Of a stretch of DNA of 64,000 nucleotides, positions 1 to 9,559 are shown in pieces. The translations under genes and the position numbers were made by a program. Origin of the DNA: Anastrepha obliqua (lineage: Eukaryota; Arthropoda; Insecta; Diptera; Tephritidae); contig NC_072897.1 in assembly GCF_027943255.1 (NCBI RefSeq), forward strand, positions 61,032,406-61,096,405, given 5' to 3'. Position 1 is the stretch's first letter; every line of letters starts with the position of its first letter. The notes beneath the pieces are model-generated. The model saw only the letters and a list, made by a program, of their open reading frames with translations. It had not been told where the DNA came from and did no database searches.

Positions 1-45
1 GCTGAAATAGATGACGAAAGTGGCGAACCCGAGGACAACGATTTA

Positions 46-978
46 TTGTATTTTTTAAGAGGTCGTTCCCGATTGCCGTTCGTTGAGCGTCAATTGGCTG
101 GCAAAACATTAAAGATTCTTATCGACACCGGGGCGGCAAAAAGTTACATTAAACCCGTAAAGGAGTTAAAAAACGTAACACCAGTCGACACCCCTTTTAC
201 TGTGAACTCCATTCACGGGTCCAGTAAAATTCAAAAAAAATGTTCAATAGTAATTTTTGGGAAAGTTGCCACGTTTTTCATATTAGATACCCTTGACACC
301 TTTGATGCTATAATAGGCTTCGATCTGCTCACGCAGGCGGGGGTAACTATTGACCTGATGGAAAACAGCATAAACTACGGTAATACTTCGGAAATACTCA
401 ATCACCATCCGTGCGATAACGTGAACTTTACACGTGTCGATGATATCGTAGTCCCAAATTCCGTAAAAGGCGAATTCAAGAAAATGATACTGAAGAGAAT
501 TAGTGCATTCGCGACCTCTAACGAGGCACTGCCTTACAATACTTCAGTCGTCGCCAGGATCCGGACTGTAGACAATAAGGAGGTATATTCAAAGCCCTAT
601 CCATACCCAGTAGGCGTGTCAGATTTTGTAAACAACGAAGTCGCACAGCTGTTGAAAGATGGCATCATAAGGCCATCAAGATCTGCGTATAATAGCTGGG
701 TTGTTGATAAGAAAGGAATAGATTCCAACGGAAATAAGAATAAACGGCTGGTCATTGACAAAGATCGACTAATAAAAGCTCAGCAAGATCAATTAGCTAG
801 ATGCAAACCGAACAGACAGAACAGGATGTTTGATGTAGGAGAAAAAGTTTACCTCAAAAATAACAAAAGATTAGGTAACAAACTATCTCCCTTGTGCACA
901 GAGGGCGCCGTACAAGCAGACCTGGGAACGTCTATACTTGTTAAGGGGAGGGTGGTCCATAAGGACAATGTGAGGTAA
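46..978 (+). pseudogene. pol deletion derivative: protease, RT start, integrase end
   Basis: An open frame of about 310 codons that is not an intact pol gene. Residues 25-35 carry the retroviral aspartic protease signature LIDTGAAKSYI. Residues about 80-95 hold a FDAIIGFDLL block, the usual second conserved part of the protease. From about residue 170 the RT N-terminus is visible (PYNTSVVARI, then YSKPYPYPVG). Just after the first RT motif (RLVID, near base 762) the protein jumps to the integrase C-terminus (VGEKVYLKNNKRLGNK), so about two thirds of pol is missing. The junction happens to keep frame. The stop overlaps the expected end of pol, just before env. No active polymerase or integrase can come from it. 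Confidence 0.8.
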
Positions 979-996
979 ACATAGGTCATAACGCAT

Positions 997-2473
997 AAGA
1001 TTTCATACAAGTTCATCGGAGTGACCCTCATACTCTTATCCACAACTCACGCACGCAAGCTACATTCCGATATAGGACGGAAACGTTTTTGTATGGGAAC
1101 AACATAGTTACGTGAGACATTCTACAAATTTATCTAATTTCGTGAGCATTATAGATGATACAATTAAATTATCAAAACTTTTCCCTCAGTCACACATGCG
1201 AAAATTGTTAGATGTAGATATCGACCATATTCAGAATATTTTATCTAGCTTAACGATACACCATAGAATGGCCAGAAGTTTAGACTTTCTAGGAACAGCT
1301 TTAAAAATCGTTGCAGGTACGCCTGATGCATCAGACTTAGAAAAGATTAAACTTACCGAAGCCGAGCTCATAGAATCAAACAACAGACAAGTAATAGTAA
1401 TCACTGAAGCACAGAAACAAATTAACCTTTTAACTGATGCAGTAAATAAATTAATTAAAGAAAAAAAAGGCGAGTTCGTAGACTCTCCTCATTTGTATGA
1501 AACTTTACTTGCACGAAATAGAATGTTAACCACTGAAATCCAAAACCTTATGCTCACTATAACGCTCGCCAAATCTAACATCATAAACCCCGCAATTCTC
1601 GACCACGAAGATTTAAAATCAATTTTTACCGAACAGCTCGCAGAGGTCCCAATAGTTAGTTTAATGGCAGTATCAAATATAAAAATATTTCAATCAAATA
1701 GAGTAATCCACATAATAATTGAATATCCTAATGTTAAGACTATTTGTAAGAAAGTTATGATATATCCTGTTGCCCACAATAACACCATTCTGCAAGTACA
1801 TGATAACATAGTAGCTGAATGCGACGATGGAGTCCTAGCTGTGACAGAATGCGCTACAACCAACTTTGCGACGTTCTGCAAGAAATCTGCTTACGACACA
1901 TGCGCCAGCGGACTACATTCCGGAGGCTCAGCGTTATGCCACACACAGCCAAGCCACTTGGAACCGATTACCCTATTAGACGAAGGAATAATCGTTGTCA
2001 ACGAAGTATCAGCAAGAGTAAGAGTAGATGACGGCCCAGTGATGACAATTGAAGGCACGCATCTCATCACATTTGAACGTATTGCGACTATAAACGAGAC
2101 CACATACATTAACTACAATGGTGTTGTAAACAAGAGTCCAGGCATCGTGGCGTCACCATTGCTGAATATTACAGGACACGACCAAGTGCTCAGCCTACCA
2201 ATGTTACAAAGGATGAATGAGCACAATCTGCATATAATTCAGAAGTTAAGAGACGATATGTTTTCCGGAGGGACTCCCAGAGTCTGGTTCATGGTTGGTG
2301 TAACACTCAGCCTTGCCTTTGGCTGTATTGGCATCATCTATCAATGTTGGTACCGGAGAAGATCTTCCATCAAATTGCAAGAAATGGTAAAGGAGTTAAG
2401 TGTCACCGAGGACGGCAACAATCTTAAAGGGGGGCTAGTTAACAGCCAAGTCATCGAACTTCCCTCGCAATGA
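997..2473 (+). pseudogene. env: Errantivirus env-like (F-type fusion glycoprotein) ORF, N-terminus frameshifted
   Basis: The main frame runs from about 1076 to 2473, roughly 450 residues after its first possible start, a GTG at 1112. It shows the hallmarks of insect-retrovirus Env related to baculovirus F proteins: a hydrophobic block shortly after a basic residue (RSLDFLGTALKIVAGTPD, near residue 55), a long helical, coiled-coil-like stretch after it, scattered cysteines, NIT and NET glycosylation sites, one membrane span near residues 392-415 (VWFMVGVTLSLAF) and a short cytoplasmic tail. A signal-peptide-like hydrophobic stretch lies at about 1009-1050 in another frame that stops at 1105, so the N-terminus is out of frame. 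The C-terminus reads into the LTR, as is usual in this group. No ATG is available in the main frame. I call it broken. Confidence 0.75.
2426..2436 (+). other. Polypurine tract of the first LTR element
   Basis: AAAGGGGGGCT lies directly 5' of the LTR start AGTTAAC. This is the expected plus-strand primer site for reverse transcription. It lies inside the last codons of the env frame. Confidence 0.7.
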
Positions 2474-2939
2474 AGTCACCGAGCGACCCGCGCGCAAACA
2501 ATGTCGTTGAACCCGACCACATATGCAACATAAACAAAGTAATGTGGGTCAAAGCAACGGCCAGTCGTTTCCGTTATGTCGCAAGCGTTGGAGTTCTGAC
2601 CGAAATGTGCTGAGTCGGTCTTACTGACCACACACAAACCCATGGCATAATCTTTGTATATTTATTATGTATTTAAGTTTAGATCCATGTTTTGTGTTTA
2701 TGTACTTAGCTTTAGTCTTTTATACTCTACTTACTTATAATCAGTTTTGCCAAGACAATGGCGTAATAAAGAACTCATCACTGCTCCATAGAAGAAAGCT
2801 GAACCACTATATAACTTCCATAGAGGAAAGCTGAACCACAATATAACCATTGTGTAATAAAGAACTCATCACTGCTCCATAGAAGAAAGCTGAACCACTA
2901 TATAACTTCCATAGAAGAAAGCTGAAAAACAAAATAACT
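2437..2939 (+). repeat. 3' LTR with 91-bp internal tandem repeat
   Basis: Begins AGTTAAC and ends ATAACT, followed directly by the flank TGTATGTACATG. The distal part carries two tandem units (2764-2854 and 2855-2939). Each starts TAATAAAGAACTCATC and contains an AATAAA polyadenylation hexamer and copies of CCATAGAAGAAAGCTGAA. The duplicated 3' portion therefore offers two poly(A) signals. Confidence 0.75.
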
Positions 2940-4049
2940 TGTATGTACATGCAGGCATATCTATTTATAAGGACCAAAATACGAAATGTGGAAAATGATG
3001 AGAACTTGGAATTAACAGACTGACAATTGATAAATGTGTTGGTTTATTGATGAGTGTAGAGAACATAGGATTCAATTATTAGACTTTTTCGACCTAGTGC
3101 TTCTGCGAAAGCACTGCTCCGGTGCCGTTGAAAAAGTTCGATGGGCCAAGTAATGTTTTCATATTAGATCGTGTTTAATCCGAATTTCAAAGCGTGTTGG
3201 TTCGAGTCCTTGTTAATAATATCACTTACTAAATGCATAGAGATACGCGAGTAATAAAGGCGACCAGTGCTGGATTTGCTCGTAAACACAAAGCTTAAAG
3301 GCTCAATATAAACAGTGGACAAATATTAATTAATTTTGATAAAAATTGTTTTATTAGTGAGCTAGACTACGCTGAATCATTGATATTCCGGTTTGTTTAT
3401 TTGGTTTATTATAGCTCTTATATTTTTGATGAAATTAAGTCTGAAATGAAGGTTAAAAATGTTTTTTCTAAAACATTTCAACAATCCAAAATACGCCTGA
3501 TAATAATATATTTTATTTGCGCCCGCGAAGAAGACACTGTACGACGCAGCCAAGCGAGTTCTTACGTATTTATGTTCTATAAGAGAACAAAAACGAATGG
3601 ATTTTAAATTTTCATTAGTACGAAATTTCGAAGACGTCAATTTGTTTGGTGGTTTTTCATGAAATCATTCCTTAACTCTCCCCTTCCTAAATTAAATCGT
3701 CCCGATTTATACCGAAATAATGTTTGTTCCTTGTACTTGCCTAAGTAATTTTTACAGTTATTCACTCTAGTGTAAATATTGTTGCAAAGGGCAATTTCCT
3801 TATCGGTGAAAATTTTTACATGCTTAGTTCTAAGTGGTGTGAATTTAAATAGTTTACAATGATTATTTATGATAGGATATTTGTAAATAGCAATGATCGG
3901 ATTTTTAGTTCTTATTAAATATTTGTTCGTATGATTTAGTAATTTTTTGTCAATTAGTTACGTAGAATAAAAATGTGAATTCGTCAAATAAATATGCATC
4001 GTCGGTTCTAGTTAGAATATATTTCCTGTTAGTTATGGTTGTTATTTTA
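2940..4049. repeat. Segment A: 1.1-kb repeat of unknown nature, duplicated at 36.9-38.1 kb
   Basis: Nearly collinear with 36873-38102, with small indels: B has about 26 extra bases near 36931 and a 132-bp internal duplication. No intact gene is seen. A minus-strand reading over 3640-3900 is open for 91 codons in copy B but is interrupted in A and matches no family I recognise. The segment carries a hairpin (separate entry) and a tRNA B-box-like GGTTCGAGTCC near 3200. It may be the remnant of an unrecognised element or a segmental duplication. Confidence 0.6.
3083..3137. other. Two-level hairpin inside segment A
   Basis: Outer arms ACTTTTTCGAC (3083-3093) and GTTGAAAAAGT (3127-3137) pair with one G-U. 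Inside them AGTGCTT-CTGCGA-AAGCACT (3096-3115) forms a perfect short stem-loop. The same structure occurs twice in segment B (about 37039-37093 and 37169-37223). Confidence 0.6.
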
Positions 4050-4227
4050 TTTTTTAATAGCGGTCGCCCCTCGGCAGGCAATGGCAAACCTCCGAGTGTA
4101 TTTCTGCCATGAAAAAGCTCCTCATAAAAATATCTGCCGTTCGGAGTAGGCTTAAAACTGTAGGTCCTCCATTTGTGAAACAATATCAAGACGCACACCA
4201 CAAATAGAAGGAGGAGCTCGGCCAAAC
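4050..4227 (+). mobile_element. SINE copy, head missing
   Basis: Matches the body and tail of the SINE described at 41842-42119: a block starting AGCGGTCGCCCCTCGGCAGG and ending near GAGGAGCTCGGCCAAACACC. The tRNA-like head is absent. Its right end abuts the LTR-like fragment starting GATCAAAGCAATGC. Confidence 0.75.
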
Positions 4228-4289
4228 ACCCAAAAAGATCAAAGCAATGCTAACTGCTGGGTCAAATATTAGGGCAGGCATGATATGAT
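4228..4289 (-). repeat. LTR-terminus-like fragment
   Basis: On the minus strand a purine tract (AAAAGAGGGAGG, plus bases 4290-4301) is followed by AGTTATCATATCATGC, an AGTTA-type LTR start. The same 57 bases recur at 25139-25195. I infer this is the beginning of the 3' LTR of the minus-strand gypsy element, cut off by the SINE junction. The rest of the LTR is not found next to it. Confidence 0.5.
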
Positions 4290-5519
4290 AACTCCTCCCT
4301 CTTTTAAATTCGGGTCGTCCCTGATCCGACGAGCTTTTAAAAACTAACATAAAATGCGAATTCAATTTTGCGTAACATATAATTAACAAATTTTAACGAT
4401 AAATATGTATGCATTATTTTTAATAAAGTTTTAATATGGAATAGCCTGAACTCGACATTGAAATTTGGTATCGCTTTGAGAAAGATTAGCACCATTTTTT
4501 AATCTCCAATGGGATTCTAACTTGGACTGAGTTCTCTAATCATTCTCGTGTCGATAATTACACTCGTTATCTAACGTGTTCACGAAAATTTCTCTTGAGT
4601 TAGAAACAATGTTTGCTAATTGCTGTTTTTCGTATGCCTTTCTACGTTTACAAAATAAGTGAGTGTATCGCGTTTCTTTTTTTTTTTTTGAATATACATA
4701 TATGATATTCTATAAATAACAAAAATGTTTTTTGATAAAATGATTGAAGTTTTGCACAACAGCGATGATAAATTGTATTTAACAAATTCATATGCGTATT
4801 TTTATTAAATGAAAATTCGTATTTACATACGTATGTTAGCTGTGGTCTTAATATAAATCTTGGACATGAGTTAGGTTTTAACCAAACAATTTGTTTTAGG
4901 AATTCTTAGTTTTTACAAAAATGTGAAAAATTAAATTTTTCCGGTTATGTGAAGGATTAATTTTTTATAAATTCATAAATTCTTAAACTTATAACACGAA
5001 TATAAATAATTATTTTTTTTTTAATTTTTATAAAAATGTGAAGAATTTAAGTTTTTTACAATGAATTTTTCAATATACATATGAATGTACGTTTGTACTG
5101 AATTATTATTGCATGTTCAATTTGTAGCATGGCGTTGGAAGCTTAACCAATTACTAACCAATTAATTAAGTAATTAACAAGAAAATTTATTTACAACTCA
5201 GAAAAGTAAAATTAAAAAAAATGTGCAATTATTTACTCGAATTTTACGCAAATTATTGGTTTTAACATTTCCTTATAGAAGATCCCATTTTTTCTGATTG
5301 GAGTATCTTCATATAGCGTATTTTATATAGCGAAATTGGTTTTTGGAATTAATTAATAATACTGTTATTTCCGTAATACAAAATGAAGTGTTGTTGGAAG
5401 AAGCAGCTAGAGTGTAATAATAAAAAAGCTATTAACAAAAATTCCAAACTATTCCAAAATATTTCCGCAAACGTGTATTTTGGTTCATTGTCGTTACATT
5501 AGTATGTAGTTGTGAAAAA
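4290..5519 (-). other. 3' non-coding region of the gypsy element, no gene seen
   Basis: AT-rich DNA between the integrase end and the presumed purine tract. It holds poly(T) runs, and a short hydrophobic minus-strand reading near 5440-5380 (FLLLHSSCFF) might be a leftover env signal peptide, but it is too short to claim. Nothing else is recognisable. Confidence 0.4.
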
Positions 5520-6560
5520 TCACCTATATTGTCCTTGGGGACTTTTTTGCCATTTATTAGCACGGTCGTTTTGTACTACATTTTCAACATATACTTTATT
5601 TAGTTTATTACCTAGGCGCTTATTCCGGCGAACATACACCTTTTCTCCTTTCTTGAATGTCCTTGGGGTAGCTTTAGATATTTTAACGATTTTTTCTTGT
5701 GCAGTAATTAGGGTAGCTTTAATTGAACTTATGTGGTCTTTTGAAAAATTATTTAATATATCAATCGGTTTTGCATTCACCGTCGAGTGGATTGAATTAT
5801 TGTATTTATAAGTTGCAAGTAAGATCAGTTCTGTGGTATCGGTTAAATTTTGCTCTGCTTTAATGCAACGTGCGATTTCTGTCAAAGTTGAATGCACCCT
5901 CTCTATTTGACCATTACTATTACTATGTAAAGCAGGTATGAAAAATTGATTGATGTCAAGCTGATCCTTCAATAAATTGGCTACGGCATGGGATTGAAAG
6001 AATTTTTCATTGTCAGAAATTATTAAATTAGTTTTTCTGAACTGGTTAAGTACGATTAAAAGTGCATTTTTGATGTCAATTATTGATCTAGACTCTATCG
6101 GAATTGTGACTGTAAATTTGGAAAATTTATCAATACATGTGAGGAAATGGGATTTATCCACAGAAAATATATCTATATGCAGAATCTGACCTGGATATTC
6201 CGGTATGGGTGTTTTGCCTATCTCTGTTTTTGTAGGATGCCTATTATATTTGTTCTCCAAGCATATTCTACAATTCTTGGCTATTGTAGTTAAGGTCTTC
6301 TTAATTTCTGGAAAAAAATACTCTGACACCAATTGTTTATAATTCTCTTGAATGGAGCGGTGAGCTCTATTATGTTCCATTGTGGCTGCCCCGATTTGAT
6401 CCTCTTTTTTTACCAGGTCTATTACTAATTTTTCGGTATGTATGAATTTTACACCCGAAAAATTTGACAAAAGTAAAGACTGGATTCTGGCTAGGGTTTC
6501 GAGGTCGCAACAGATTCCATTGAAAACGTTTGGGTTTATCTTTTCACGGATGGTTTGCAA
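5520..6560 (-). pseudogene. Gypsy-type integrase (truncated pol C-terminus)
   Basis: About 346 codons. The N-terminal zinc-binding domain is visible at about residues 80-105 (EHNRAHRSIQ, then CRICLENKYNR). The catalytic core follows: first Asp in ILHIDIFSVD, second in LIISDNEKFF, Glu in SNGQIERVHSTL. The C-terminal basic domain has KKGEKVYVRRNKRLGNK. The last 20 codons are frame-shifted: the usual end (GKKVPKDN) is readable in the next frame. Upstream, the RNase H domain that should be joined to it is missing and replaced by an unrelated block. Confidence 0.85.
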
Positions 6561-6926
6561 AAGGTATTCCGCGCTTTTGAAGAGTGTGCATATTTTGAAT
6601 TCCTAGATTTTTCTAATATCTTGGTCAGAGTGCACAATTTAAACATGTTAACGATTGAAAACTATTTTCGTTTCAGGTACAGAGGAAAGAAATCTCCAGA
6701 TGCGATACTCGCTGAAATTTGTTGGTGGTATAAAAACACCTTTGAAGAAGAGGAAGACGAGGAAACAGAGGAAGAAGGGGAAGACACAGATGAAAATCCA
6801 GAATATCTGTTGGACGAAATAATCGATCTCTCTGATGATGATGACGATGACCAAGACATTAGAGAGAGCAGTGATGTTGATCCACAGCCGCCTGCTAAAC
6901 GGCAGCTGGCCAAATTATTAATTTAA
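6555..6926 (+). CDS. Unrecognised ORF fragment with acidic C-terminal tail
   Basis: An open frame of 123 codons on the strand opposite to the gypsy element, in the block that replaces RNase H. Residues 1-65 are mixed aromatic and basic (YFRFRYRGKKSPDAIL, then EICWWYKNTF). Residues 68-112 are strongly acidic (EEEEDEETEEEGEDTDE, later DDDDDD), and a PPAKRQ motif lies near the end. This resembles the C-terminal end of a DNA-transposon protein, but I cannot name the family. It could be a truncated transposase that brought in the surrounding AT-rich DNA, or a chance frame. Confidence 0.35.
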   Translation: MQKVFRAFEECAYFEFLDFSNILVRVHNLNMLTIENYFRFRYRGKKSPDAILAEICWWYKNTFEEEEDEETEEEGEDTDENPEYLLDEIIDLSDDDDDDQDIRESSDVDPQPPAKRQLAKLLI

Positions 6927-7569
6927 TTTATTTTATTTTTCTACTTAAAACTTTTCATTATTAACATTTCAAAATTATATTTTTTTCCATATTTTTATAT
7001 TTTCTTTTTCTATGTTTCTTCAAAACCAACACTGAACAAAATTGGTAAATAAAAAATGAGAAATAAATTAATATTAAGCTCAAAAAACGCAAGTTTTGTA
7101 TTATGACTGTATGCCTAAAGCGCAAATTGTCGACTAAGACAATTTTTTTTCAAATTACATTTATTTAAGAAACTGAGAAGCATATTATAGACCACACAAA
7201 ATGTAAAAAAGACTTAGTTTTGTTGAAAATATTTTCAAAAAACATGAAAAAAAATAATTTTTCCAACATTTTGCCTCATAAGTACCATAAAAATTTTCGA
7301 AATCAATTTTTTCAAAAATTGTAATTATTGCACAGGTCTCTAGCAATAATTTGGCTTTTACAGATTGAAAAAATATCAATTAGTCGACGAGTTATAGCCA
7401 AAAAACCATATAAACAATATACTGAAAATCGGCATTTGACTGCAAACTTCGAAGGCCGATTAAAAAAAAATTCGAACTAACATAAACAAACGCCGCGATA
7501 CGGGTCTTCTAATTTCGCCTCTATTTTCACCCGCCACTCTCAGAATGGACCTAACTTTTGCTAACCTGA
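6927..7569. other. AT-rich non-coding block within the gypsy element
   Basis: Low-complexity AT-rich DNA following the acidic ORF, with no gene. It probably belongs to the same foreign insertion, whose right junction is where the RNase H reading stops after YPDYT (about 7575). Clear inverted ends or target duplication were not found. Confidence 0.4.
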
Positions 7570-8789
7570 ATTTGTTCCACAGTGTAATCTGGGTATTGGA
7601 GAAGGACATCTTCCGAAGCCAAAATACTCTTAAGCTTGTTAAAGGCAGCGATAGCATCTTCGTCAAGTGCGTTATTGATTTTTTTTGAATGTCGGCTGTT
7701 AACGTGCCCGTTTTCGCCTCTTAGGTATTTTCTGAGGGGTTTGGATATGTGAGCGTAGTCTTTAATAAATCTGCGGTAGTAACCGGAAAGACCTAAGAAG
7801 GAACGTAAGGATCTCGGGCATGTTCGAATACCCCTGTATGATATGGTAAAACCTAAAAACTCGACTTCTTCCTGAAAAAATTTGGATGTCTCTATAGACA
7901 CTCGCATTCCAGCGCATTTTTTTAATATAGCATCGACGTCTTTATAGTGTGAATTCTCATCCGGCGAAAAAATAATGATGTCATCGACATAAACATGACA
8001 TATTTTTCCGATATCCTCCCGCAGGATGCCGTCTATGGCTCTCTGAAAATGCTTGGTGCATTTCGGGTAATCGACAAAACTCGTACTTGCCATTGTTAAC
8101 ACTAAATGCTGTCTTGCATCTGTCTTTTTCCAGGAGGAAAATTTGGTGGAAACCCGACTTGAGGTCGAGCGTGGTAAACAACTTAGATTTTCCTAAATTT
8201 GAAAGAATTACGCTTGTATCCGGAATAGGATATTTATCGGAAGTAGTTTGTTCGTTGAGTTTTCGAAAATCTATTACCATTCTCAATTTCTGATTACCTT
8301 CGTCGTCCAGCTCTTTTTTTGAAACGACATGTACAGGTGAATTATAAGGTGAGTATGACTTCCTTATGATACCATCTCTCAATAAAGATTCGATTTCTTT
8401 GTTAATAAAGTTTGCTGCTGAAATTGGATATGGATAACTTTTTGAATAGATGGGTGTGTCGGTTTGGGTATCTATTCTCGCAATTACTTTAGTGTTATAT
8501 GGTAGGGCTCTATTGGGGTTTGCAAATGCATTTTGATTTTTCTTTATCAGTAGCTCAATACCTGCGGGTACATTCGTTTTACCCATTGTTGTACCTATAT
8601 TGACCTCCTGACAATAAAAGTGGTTGAGTTTCTCTCCTCCAGTTTTATGGAAGATGATATCAGCTTGTGTATCAATTTTTGCTTGGATACCTTTCAATAA
8701 ATCATACCCTATGATTCCATCAAAGGTATCTACCTTGGGTAAAATGTAAAATGTGGAAATTGGCCCCAATATATCGATTCTGCATTTTT
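7570..8789 (-). pseudogene. Gypsy-type protease end and reverse transcriptase
   Basis: Starts inside protease at the BEL insertion point and runs through DTFDGIIGYDLL into RT. RT motifs seen: YPYPISAANFINKEIESLL, RMVIDFRKLNEQT, FTTLDLKSGFHQI. Near 8060 a small deletion with frameshift removes the FGL..AP block. The following frame carries the catalytic YVDDIIIFS, then FLGF and LGLSGYYRRFI. It ends with DVLLQYPDYT, the very beginning of RNase H, where homology stops at the foreign block. The catalytic YVDD survives but the gene is broken. Confidence 0.85.
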
Positions 8790-8794
8790 CTGTG

Positions 8795-9271
8795 TGTTGA
8801 GTCCGTCTATGCATTTAATTTAAGTTTTAATTTTTATAATATTACTTAAGGGTTAATGTCAGCAATGTAAACACTTAATCGCTTTTGTTATATTCTATTT
8901 TATGCTATATCCTTTGTTCTTACATGTATGTACGTGCGTAGGTACATATTGCTGTTTAATTAGGTCTTTGAACTTAGATTTTATTTACTGCTTTGTTATT
9001 CATCCCGCAATTACCGCATATCCTTTTCTTACACGTATGTACATGCGTAGGTACATATTGCTGTTTAATTAGGTCTTTGAACTTAGATTTTATTTACTGC
9101 TTTTGTTATTCATCCCGCAATTACTGCATACTTTACCGCTTATGTTTTTACCGCATAACTTACCGCTTTAGAGAATGCATATAAATGCAACCGCGCTAAT
9201 TGTTAAATTATAATATAAGAATCTATTTGAAACGAAACTGTGTGTTTTTCTTTAAGCGATCCGCGTCAACA
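8795..9271 (+). repeat. BEL 5' LTR
   Basis: Starts TGTTGAGTCC and ends GCGTCAACA. It contains a direct duplication of about 111 bp (units about 8907-9017 and 9018-9128, each with ATATCCTTT and GTAGGTACATATTGCTG). A possible TATA-type promoter is ATGCATATAAATGC near 9175, consistent with U3 promoter use. Confidence 0.95.
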
Positions 9272-9275
9272 TTTT

Positions 9276-9292
9276 TGGTCCTTCGAGCCGGA
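9276..9292 (+). promoter_or_regulatory. Primer-binding site, tRNA-Tyr type
   Basis: TGGTCCTTCGAGCCGGA lies four bases after the 5' LTR. It is complementary to the 3' end of insect tRNA-Tyr (CCGGCTCGAAGGA plus CCA) as I remember that tRNA, so minus-strand DNA synthesis probably starts there. Confidence 0.75.
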
Positions 9293-9559
9293 TAAGTCAA
9301 ACCCGCGAACATTTAAAGTTTAGCCAATAGATTTTGGCTAAGGTGCATGTAGTACATATCGCAAATATTATAATTAGCATTTTTTGAGTCCTTCTACCAA
9401 TCGATTTCGGCTAATTAAATGAAAGTGTATTATCGCGATTAATTAGTGTTAAATAATAAGTAACCAGTGAACAAGTTAAAAAAAAGGGAGCTCTAGTGCG
9501 TTGATTTGTGCGTGATACCAGTGCGAATATCGTCCTTCAAATCTACAAGGACAAGAAAA

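Larger units (their letters stand above)
1..2939 (+). mobile_element. Errantivirus/gypsy-type LTR retrotransposon, 3' part, internally deleted
   Basis: The 3' half of an LTR retrotransposon enters from the left edge. In order it shows protease, the start of reverse transcriptase, the end of integrase, an env-like ORF, a purine tract and a 503-bp LTR. The LTR begins AGTTAAC and ends TAACT, inverted ends like those of gypsy-type errantiviruses. The 3' flank is the alternating purine/pyrimidine run TGTATGTACATGCA, the kind of target these elements prefer. The same flank without the element occurs at 36873, so that copy serves as an empty-site comparison. The 5' LTR and gag lie outside the window. 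Most of RT, all of RNase H and most of integrase are deleted, so this copy cannot move by itself. Confidence 0.85.

Noticed and set aside
3950..4225. Open minus-strand frame with a hydrophobic start (MAELLLLFVVCVL), also at 38003, 40061 and 50640
   Set aside because: It recurs only because the SINE body is repeated. The frame is not conserved between copies.
6662..6913. Serine-rich minus-strand frame
   Set aside because: It is the shadow of the acidic Asp/Glu codons on the other strand.
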